Source of the DNA: Euryarchaeota archaeon UBA23
Lineage (GTDB): Archaea > Thermoplasmatota > Poseidoniia > Poseidoniales > Thalassarchaeaceae
Assembly: GCA_002498725.1 (NCBI GenBank)
Contig: DAIJ01000011.1
Span: forward strand, 60,949-83,944
Direction: 5' to 3'
DNA length: 22,996 nt
Part shown: positions 16,821 to 22,996 of the stretch, one piece after another
How positions within the stretch are numbered: position 1 is the stretch's first letter
How the letters are laid out: each line of letters opens with the position of its first letter
Program-made: the position numbers and the translations under genes
The notes under the pieces: generated by a model
What the model saw: only the letters and a program-made list of their open reading frames with translations
Database searches by the model: none
Told to the model about the DNA's origin: nothing

Positions 16821-18146
16821 TCAGTCTAAATTAGGATATGCTGGCCCTTTCTCTATTGAATAGTGAACTTTCTGATATCGTGATTTGAATGCTGTAACAT
16901 CCTCTCTAACCTGTGATGATTCTTCCTGTTTAATTAGCGCTCGTGCAAAGAATTTGGCTATATCTTTCATTTCATCTACACCCATTCCAACTCTTGTTAG
17001 CTCAGGAGTACCTAATCTCAAACCACTAGGTCCGGACATTGCTTTTGTATCCCCCGGTAGCATATTCATGTTGGTTATTATCCCACATTCTTCTAGAATT
17101 TGAGCCGCTTTCCTACCTGCGCCAGAATCAGGGGCGCCATGTCTAGTCAAAACCTGATGGCTAGAGGTAAAACCTCTCTCTTCAGCGAGTACATCAAAAC
17201 CCTCGGAAGCTAATGCTTCACCTAGGGATTTTGCATTAGCAACAATGTCGCGTGCATATTCTTTACCAAATGCTTCAAATTCAGCCATAGCAACAACCTT
17301 TCCAGCTACATGGTGAAGATGGTAAGACGAACAAACTCCCGGAAATATTGCATTATTGAGTTTTTTTTGAAGTGGCTCATCATCGGAATCACTCAGAAGA
17401 AAACCACCTTGAGGACCGGGGAATGTCTTGTGACTAGAACCTGTCATTACATCAGCTCCCTCTCTAAGAGGGTCCTGAAATTGCCCACCGGCAATAAGCC
17501 CCAGAACATGAGCACCATCATACATTACTCGAGCCCCCACTTCGTGGGCTGCATCTGCTAATTCTTGCATTGGTATTGGGAATAGGATTACAGATTGGCC
17601 AAAGAGACAAAGTTCGGGTTCCTCTTGTCTAATAAGGGCACAAGCCGCATCGACATCTGGTTCCATTCTTTCCTCATTCCAAGGGTATGTAACAAGATTT
17701 AGTCCGCGCATACCGACTGCACCCATAGGGTGATGTGAAATATGTCCACCATCGGCAGTTGAAACAGCAGTAATCGTGTCACCTGGTTTTGTAAGAGCCT
17801 TTAATGCAGCCATGTTAGAAACCGTACCAGAGGTTGATTGAATATTTGCAAATTTACAATTGAATACTCTTTTTGCAGATTCGATGCCGATGCTTTCGAT
17901 CGTATCGAAATCATCGCACCCCTGATAATATCTCTTTCCAGGAAGACCTTCTGCATATCTCCCATGTAAATCAGAATTAATTGCCCTGGAAACTAGAGGT
18001 GAAATGATATTTTCACTTGCAATCATAGGTATTGAGTCTCTGTAATGACGGCCTGAAGCATTTATTGCATCTTGTACTGCAAGGGCCTGTTCACGGGGAT
18101 CCATGAAGTAGTGCTCACGCATTCGGTCAAAGAGTCTGACGGTCAT
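16821..18146 (-). CDS. glyA: Serine hydroxymethyltransferase
   Basis: The 441-residue product is a PLP enzyme interconverting serine and glycine while loading one-carbon units onto a pterin (tetrahydrofolate or an archaeal equivalent), in the cytoplasm. Family motifs are complete: MIASENIISP near residue 41, GRYAEGLPGKRYYQGC near 62-77, STSGTVSNMAAL near 104, the DGAHVLGLIAGG segment around the PLP-ring aspartate, and the Schiff-base segment TGSSHKTFPGPQGG with K240. The C-terminal RLGTPELTRVGMG is also typical. The length is normal. AGGTGA lies only 1 base before the annotated ATG, which is unusually close. M9 at 18122 is an alternative start, but it would leave the Shine-Dalgarno site 25 bases away, so the first ATG is kept. 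It is the only clear central-metabolism gene on this strand here, and diverges from the TSP3 gene with 66 bases between starts. Confidence 0.96.
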   Translation of the reverse strand: MTVRLFDRMREHYFMDPREQALAVQDAINASGRHYRDSIPMIASENIISPLVSRAINSDLHGRYAEGLPGKRYYQGCDDFDTIESIGIESAKRVFNCKFANIQSTSGTVSNMAALKALTKPGDTITAVSTADGGHISHHPMGAVGMRGLNLVTYPWNEERMEPDVDAACALIRQEEPELCLFGQSVILFPIPMQELADAAHEVGARVMYDGAHVLGLIAGGQFQDPLREGADVMTGSSHKTFPGPQGGFLLSDSDDEPLQKKLNNAIFPGVCSSYHLHHVAGKVVAMAEFEAFGKEYARDIVANAKSLGEALASEGFDVLAEERGFTSSHQVLTRHGAPDSGAGRKAAQILEECGIITNMNMLPGDTKAMSGPSGLRLGTPELTRVGMGVDEMKDIAKFFARALIKQEESSQVREDVTAFKSRYQKVHYSIEKGPAYPNLD

Positions 18147-18180
18147 CTCACCTCAATAATTGCAGACAATCATTGCGTGA

Positions 18181-18190
18181 GTTATTTCAA
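18181..18190 (+). promoter_or_regulatory. TATA-like box for the first TSP3 gene (divergent promoter region)
   Basis: GTTATTTCAA is centred about 28 bases before ATG 18213, again the spacing for a leaderless mRNA. Read on the other strand it gives GAAATAAC about 40 bases before the glyA start, so it might serve both divergent genes. This is inferred from position only. Confidence 0.45.
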
Positions 18191-18212
18191 TCGTAGTTGC
18201 ACTTCGCCTAAC

Positions 18213-21044
18213 ATGTCGACAACACCGAAGCCGCTTGTACTGATGATTACATTGCTAATGATTACATGGGTTCCAACTGCTATAGCAAACGATAGCGATG
18301 GGGATGGAGTGAATGATTCATATGATGCATTTCCTAATGACCCCTGTGCAGATACCGACACAGATGGAGATGGAATGCCGGATACAGTAAGTTGCCCAAG
18401 TGGTTCTGGAGTTATTGCATACACTTCCTTTGAAGAACCATTTACTAATGGATCAAAATATTTTGATACAGGAAGTGGTCAATCTGATTATTTCCTCTGG
18501 AATAACGTTGACCAGCCTCATGTAGCACACAATCAGACAAATGGAAGTGAAATGGGATTCACCACCTACTACACCTCTACGGGAAGTGTTGGCCTTACGG
18601 ATGGTGATTATTTTGGAACTGCGAATTATGCCGGAACTGTAGGCAATTATACAGATGGAAATCAAGGATATCAGATGGGAGATGTAGATGGAATCGCAAC
18701 TCTGATTCTCGATGACGTTACTGCTGATTTTGTTACTTTCGATGTTTTTGTCCAAGGGGGATCGAGTAATAGTTACGAAGCTTCAGACAACTTAATCATC
18801 AGATTCGTTGGAAGTTCTTCAACAATAGAAATGGTAAATGTATCTGGCGCTACTGGTTCCAGTAACAATGGAGGTTTCGCTCCTTACATGGGAGTCTGGA
18901 CTAGTTTTAGTTCAAACATTAGTTCTTTTGGACAAGGCAATTTAGAGTTTGAATTAAATTGCAACTCACAAACTGAATCTGTATATATTGATAATGTTTC
19001 ATTCTCAAGTAATTCAACAACTGGGTCAACTACAACAAACCTTGTTGAAGATGATGATGATGACAATGATGGTTATCTAGATGTCAATGATGAATTCCCT
19101 CTAGATTCTTCTGAATGGGCAGATAATGATGGAGACGGTGTTGGCGATAACGCTGATGCTGATGATGATAATGATGGCGTAGATGATTCTGCTGACGATT
19201 TCCCATTAGATCCAAGTGAATGGGTCGATACTGATGGAGATGGTATTGGAAATAATGCAGATACTGATGACGATGGAGATTCTTACAGTGATTCTTTGGA
19301 GAATGATTGTGGATCAGACCCGGTTGATGCGACGAGTATTCCAGACGATACAGATAGTGATGGAACATGTGATGGATTAGATTCAGACGATGATGGGGAT
19401 GGAATTGATGACCCTAATGATGCATTTCCTCTAGATCCGAATGAAGATACAGATACAGATGGTGATGGAGTTGGAAATAATGCAGATACTGATGATGACG
19501 GAGATGGTGTAGACGATTCTGCAGACGCTTTCCCATTAGACCCTAATGAGGACACAGATACGGATGGAGATGGCCAGGGAGATAATTCAGACAACGATGA
19601 TGACGGAGATGGGCATCTCGACCAATACGAACAAGATTGTGGATCTGATCCACTCGACGTAACTGATGTCCCTGTAGATTCTGATGGAGATGAAACATGT
19701 GATGCATTAGATGTCGATGATGATGGAGATGGAGTTATCAATTCCGAGGATGCATTCCCACTAGACCCTAACGAATGGAATGATACTGACGGAGATGGAA
19801 TAGGAGGAAATGCTGACCTAGATGATGATGGTGACGGTTACAGTGACAATGTCGAAAATCAATGTGGTAGCGATCAATGGGATTCGATGTCCGTACCTTC
19901 AGATACTGATAACGATGGCACTTGTAATGATTTAGATGACGATGACGATGGGGATGGAATCAATGATGTTGATGATATGTGCTCCGATACTCTACCAGGG
20001 GATCACAACAATATCTACGCTAATGGATGTGCACCATCTCAAACTGACACTGACTACGACGGAATAACCAATGATGAAGATACAGATGACGATGATGATG
20101 ATTGGAGCGATGACGACGAAATAGCATGTGGAAGCGACCCTCTGAGTGAGACCTCTGCACCAGATGATTATGATGACGACATGATATGTGATTCCATGGA
20201 TTTGGATGCTGATGGTGACGGTGTACTAAACGTAGATGACTTCGATCCACTAGACACTTGTGTATCCACCGATACCGATGGTGATAGACTCCCTGATGAC
20301 TACACCGGATTGGATTGTAACGAGGGGCAAAATAACTACATCATAGATGATGACGACGACGGCGATGGATTCACTGACCAATATGAGTTAGAGTGTGGTT
20401 CGGATTCTTTGGACACCACTTCAATCCCAAGTGATATTGATAATGATGGTACATGTGATGCTTTAGACAGTGACAAAGATGGCGATGGTGTAGATAACTC
20501 GGATGATGCATTCCCAGATGACTCAAGTGAATCTTTGGATACTGATAGCGATGGTGAGGGTGATAATTCAGACAATGATGATGATGGCGATGGCTGGCCG
20601 GACTCTTTAGAAGAGGATTGTGGATCGGATTCAATGGATTCAACATCTCTCCCTAATGACCTAGACCAAGACGGAATGTGTGACGAACAAGATCCGGATG
20701 ATGACGGGGACGGCTTCGGAGATGATGATGATTGGGCCCCACTAGATGGAAGTGAATGGAACGATGTCGATGGAGATGGTATTGGAGATAATGCAGATAT
20801 CGATGATGATAATGATGGTTGGACAGATAATCAAGAAAATAGTTGTAATTCAGACCCTCTAGACCCAAATTCAGTTCCAGATGATATTGATGGAGACAGA
20901 ATTTGTGATTACATGGATACTGATAACACAGATGGACCAGAATATGTAGTTCCTGATGACAATAATACACCCGGTTTTAGTCTTGTCTTGGGAACGGTAG
21001 CGATACTTTGTGCTGCGATGTTTTTAGGACGCAGACAACAGTGA
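18213..21044 (+). CDS. Surface protein with thrombospondin type 3 repeats and a PGF-CTERM-like anchor
   Basis: The product is 943 residues from ATG 18213. Residues 1-25 are a signal peptide ending AIA. One TSP3-like stretch (NDSDGDGVNDSYDAFP) comes first, then a beta-sandwich-like domain (about 65-265, starting YTSFEEPF and ending VYIDNVSF) of the jelly-roll/MAM-like kind. Residues 277-905 are a long run of DxDxDGxxD calcium-binding repeats alternating with DAFPLDPxE and CGSDPxxxxSxP linkers. P920-G-F heads a hydrophobic stretch ending in GRRQQ, a tripartite PGF-CTERM tail of the type processed by archaeosortase A in haloarchaea. It is probably a very acidic, calcium-stabilised stalk or adhesin anchored outside the cell. 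The upstream in-frame ATG at 18072 lies inside glyA and was rejected because the TATA box and signal peptide fit 18213. The similar gene at 21077 follows 32 bases later. Confidence 0.85.
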   Translation: MSTTPKPLVLMITLLMITWVPTAIANDSDGDGVNDSYDAFPNDPCADTDTDGDGMPDTVSCPSGSGVIAYTSFEEPFTNGSKYFDTGSGQSDYFLWNNVDQPHVAHNQTNGSEMGFTTYYTSTGSVGLTDGDYFGTANYAGTVGNYTDGNQGYQMGDVDGIATLILDDVTADFVTFDVFVQGGSSNSYEASDNLIIRFVGSSSTIEMVNVSGATGSSNNGGFAPYMGVWTSFSSNISSFGQGNLEFELNCNSQTESVYIDNVSFSSNSTTGSTTTNLVEDDDDDNDGYLDVNDEFPLDSSEWADNDGDGVGDNADADDDNDGVDDSADDFPLDPSEWVDTDGDGIGNNADTDDDGDSYSDSLENDCGSDPVDATSIPDDTDSDGTCDGLDSDDDGDGIDDPNDAFPLDPNEDTDTDGDGVGNNADTDDDGDGVDDSADAFPLDPNEDTDTDGDGQGDNSDNDDDGDGHLDQYEQDCGSDPLDVTDVPVDSDGDETCDALDVDDDGDGVINSEDAFPLDPNEWNDTDGDGIGGNADLDDDGDGYSDNVENQCGSDQWDSMSVPSDTDNDGTCNDLDDDDDGDGINDVDDMCSDTLPGDHNNIYANGCAPSQTDTDYDGITNDEDTDDDDDDWSDDDEIACGSDPLSETSAPDDYDDDMICDSMDLDADGDGVLNVDDFDPLDTCVSTDTDGDRLPDDYTGLDCNEGQNNYIIDDDDDGDGFTDQYELECGSDSLDTTSIPSDIDNDGTCDALDSDKDGDGVDNSDDAFPDDSSESLDTDSDGEGDNSDNDDDGDGWPDSLEEDCGSDSMDSTSLPNDLDQDGMCDEQDPDDDGDGFGDDDDWAPLDGSEWNDVDGDGIGDNADIDDDNDGWTDNQENSCNSDPLDPNSVPDDIDGDRICDYMDTDNTDGPEYVVPDDNNTPGFSLVLGTVAILCAAMFLGRRQQ

Positions 21045-21076
21045 AACACAAAAGGGCAATAGATCACCGATAGTTT

Positions 21077-22996
21077 ATGTCCAGTACTCCAAAGGCCTCT
21101 ATTCTACTGGTTTTGTTGTTAATTTTAGCCGTACCACAAGAGGCTTTTGCGAATTCTGGAGGGAAAACTGGTTCAACATCCGGATGTGGATGTCATGGAG
21201 GAGGTGCTAATCAAGTATCACCAAGCCTCTCTGGTTTACCTTCTGATTATGTAGCTAGTACAACATATTCACTTACTATAGCCGGCACTGGTGGACCAAG
21301 TGGTAGTCAAGGTGGATTCAACCTTGATGCGAATCTTGGATCATTCTCTAATCCAGGACCTAATGCACAGATAATATCTGGAGAAGTGACTCATTCCAAT
21401 GCCAATTCTAGATCATGGACTGTAGATTGGACTGCTCCAAGTAGTGGTTCTGGAATTGTCACTTTTGACCTAGCTGTAAATCATGCAAATGGTAACGGAA
21501 ACACTGCTGGAGATGGGTGGGGAACTCAGTCATGGACTCTGAGTGAGACAACTTCTGATTCAGATGGAGATGGATGGTCTGATAGTGATGAAACTGCTTG
21601 TGGATCAGACCCTAATGATAGTTCAAGTGTTCCAGCAGATGGCGACGGAGATGGAACATGTGATGCCCTAGACACAGATGATGATGGCGATGGTTGGTCT
21701 GATAATGATGAGAACTCTTGCGGCACCGATCCAAATGATAGTTCAAGTATTCCAGCAGATAGTGATGGAGATGGCACCTGTGATGCTGTAGATACTGACG
21801 ATGATGGAGATGGTTGGTCTGATAATGATGAGAACTCTTGCGGCACCGATCCAAATGATAGTTCAAGTGTTCCAGCAGATGGTGATGGAGATGGCACCTG
21901 TGATGCTGTAGATACTGACGACGATGGTGATGGATTTGATGATGATGAAGAGAACTCTTGTGGATCAGACCCTAACGACCCATCTGATGTCCCAACTGAT
22001 TCGGATGGAGATGGAGTCTGTGATGCTCAAGATACCGATACTGATGGAGATGGATGGGATGATAATGATGAGAGTGCTTGTGGATCAGACCCTAATGACC
22101 CATCTGATGTCCCAACTGATTCGGATGGAGATGGAGTCTGTGACTCAGTAGATTCAGATGATGATGATGATGGTTGGTCCGATAGCGATGAAACCGATTG
22201 TGGATCAGACCCTAATGATGGTTCAAGCGTTCCATCAGATGGTGATGGAGACGGTATTTGTGACCCTATAGATGCTGATGATGATGACGATGGTTGGTCC
22301 GACTTTGTTGAGAGTGCTTGTGGAACTAATCCCAGCGACAATAATTCAGTACCACTTGATACTGATTCGGATGGCACTTGTAATGGCCTAGATGATGATG
22401 ATGACAATGATGGTTGGAATGATCTGGAGGAAATAGATTGCAGTACTGATCCTGTTGACTCAAATTCAGTACCAATAGATTCTGATTCAGATAATATCTG
22501 TAACGAAGCGGATGAAGATGATGATAATGACGGATGGAGTGATACCGATGAGGTAAATTGTGGTACAGATCCGGTCAACAGTACAGATTTACCTATAGAT
22601 ACAGATATTGATGGAATTTGTAATACAGTAGATGATGATGATGATGGAGATGGTTATGACGATCCGGATGATGACTTCCCATTAGATTCAAGTGAATGGG
22701 TAGACACAGATGGGGATTCAGTTGGAGATAACGCTGATGTTGATGATGATGGAGATCTATATCTTGATAGCGATGAAATCGTTTGTGGATCAGATCCACT
22801 GGCGACCAACAACACTCCTGCTGATTATGATATTGATAGTGATGGCATATGTGATGTTCTGGACACTGATAATGATAACGATGGTATTGAAGATGAAAAT
22901 GACTTATTCCCCTTGGACCCTACCGAATACGAAGATGCAGACTTAGATGGAATTGGAGATAATGCAGATATGGATGATGATAACGATGGATGGTTT
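21077..22996 (+). CDS. Surface protein with reeler/choice-of-anchor-V-like domain and TSP3 repeats (partial, 3' end beyond right edge)
   Basis: The frame is open from ATG 21077 to the window end (640 codons, no stop). The signal peptide (residues 1-25, ending EAFA) begins MSSTPK, like the MSTTPK of the preceding gene. It is followed by a Gly-rich segment with C37-G-C39-H40 and a domain at about 43-155 (YSLTIAGTGG...GGFNLDANLG...WTVDWTAPSSGSG) that resembles the reeler or choice-of-anchor V domain. From about residue 157 to the edge it is all TSP3-type DxDGDGxxD repeats with one Cys pair per unit (CGSDP and GxCD), many encoded by an exact 120-base period. It is probably a calcium-binding adhesin or stalk. 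A PGF-CTERM-like tail may lie beyond the edge, as in its neighbour; that cannot be seen. There is no convincing ribosome site or TATA box in the 32-base gap, so co-transcription with the upstream gene is likely. Confidence 0.8.
   Translation, partial: MSSTPKASILLVLLLILAVPQEAFANSGGKTGSTSGCGCHGGGANQVSPSLSGLPSDYVASTTYSLTIAGTGGPSGSQGGFNLDANLGSFSNPGPNAQIISGEVTHSNANSRSWTVDWTAPSSGSGIVTFDLAVNHANGNGNTAGDGWGTQSWTLSETTSDSDGDGWSDSDETACGSDPNDSSSVPADGDGDGTCDALDTDDDGDGWSDNDENSCGTDPNDSSSIPADSDGDGTCDAVDTDDDGDGWSDNDENSCGTDPNDSSSVPADGDGDGTCDAVDTDDDGDGFDDDEENSCGSDPNDPSDVPTDSDGDGVCDAQDTDTDGDGWDDNDESACGSDPNDPSDVPTDSDGDGVCDSVDSDDDDDGWSDSDETDCGSDPNDGSSVPSDGDGDGICDPIDADDDDDGWSDFVESACGTNPSDNNSVPLDTDSDGTCNGLDDDDDNDGWNDLEEIDCSTDPVDSNSVPIDSDSDNICNEADEDDDNDGWSDTDEVNCGTDPVNSTDLPIDTDIDGICNTVDDDDDGDGYDDPDDDFPLDSSEWVDTDGDSVGDNADVDDDGDLYLDSDEIVCGSDPLATNNTPADYDIDSDGICDVLDTDNDNDGIEDENDLFPLDPTEYEDADLDGIGDNADMDDDNDGWF
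21553..22600 (+). repeat. 120-base tandem repeat inside the second TSP3 gene
   Basis: The Cys-Gly/Ser-x-Asp-Pro anchor recurs at about 21601, 21721, 21841, 21961, 22081, 22201, 22321, 22441 and 22561, always 120 bases (40 residues) apart with no indel. Neighbouring copies differ greatly in similarity. 21961-22020 and 22081-22140 differ at one base, and 21697-21780 is nearly identical to 21817-21900, whereas the last units are much more divergent. After 22600 the register breaks with an FPLD-type unit. Confidence 0.9.

Noticed and set aside
18072..18212. N-terminal extension of the first TSP3 frame to ATG 18072
   Set aside because: It lies antisense inside glyA. ATG 18213 has a TATA-like box at the right distance and starts a normal signal peptide.
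22027..22578. Ser/Pro-rich antisense frames through the TSP3 arrays
   Set aside because: They are the expected mirror of GAT/GAC-rich Asp repeats; the same happens at 19283-19741 and 21526-21897.
21553..22600. CRISPR-like or satellite array
   Set aside because: The 120-base period is in frame, has no unique spacers and encodes TSP3 units.
1..22996. Mobile element, integrase or phage remnants
   Set aside because: No transposase, integrase, target duplication or attachment repeat was seen, including next to the tRNA gene.

Overview
The window looks like a piece of a marine planktonic archaeal genome, most likely Marine Group II Euryarchaeota (Candidatus Poseidoniales). This is inferred from gene content and signals, not from a search. 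The DNA is AT-rich (about 40% G+C by eye). Several genes have an archaeal TATA-like box about 28-30 bases before the start codon, as expected for leaderless mRNAs, while genes inside operons have Shine-Dalgarno sites (GGTGA, GAGG). Two surface proteins carry PGF-CTERM-like tails. Giant secreted proteins are abundant (thrombospondin type 3 repeats, lamin-tail/phospholipase D, M60 metallopeptidase), which fits a lineage specialised in polymer degradation.

Layout. Bases 1-876 (minus): most of a secreted, C-terminally anchored beta-rich protein that runs off the left edge. 1006-1079 (minus): a tRNA with anticodon CAU. 1212-4436 (plus): an OB-fold-like exported protein, then a TctA/COG1784-type permease. 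4522-12776 (plus): four closely packed genes, namely a large two-helix surface protein that I read as a CD36/SR-B scavenger-receptor homologue, a lamin-tail plus phospholipase D ectoenzyme, a bacterial-type thymidine phosphorylase (ATGA overlap), and a polytopic acyltransferase. 12792-18146 (minus): serine hydroxymethyltransferase followed by a 1326-residue lipoprotein with five putative Ig repeats and an M60 (enhancin/mucinase) HExxH domain. 18213-22996 (plus): two tandem TSP3-repeat surface proteins. The second is cut by the right edge and holds a strict 120-base internal repeat.

Working together: seven of the ten protein genes are predicted to be exported or surface-anchored, and two more (the permease and the acyltransferase) are integral membrane proteins. 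A reasonable reading is a cell-surface scavenging locus: glycoprotein cleavage (M60), phosphodiester cleavage (PLD) feeding nucleoside phosphorolysis (thymidine phosphorylase), carboxylate import (TctA-like), possible lipid capture (CD36-like), and calcium-binding adhesive proteins. The most unusual item is the CD36-like protein at 4522-7272, because that family is classically animal/eukaryotic. There is no intergenic stretch over 300 bases without a gene; the longest, 877-1211, contains the tRNA.
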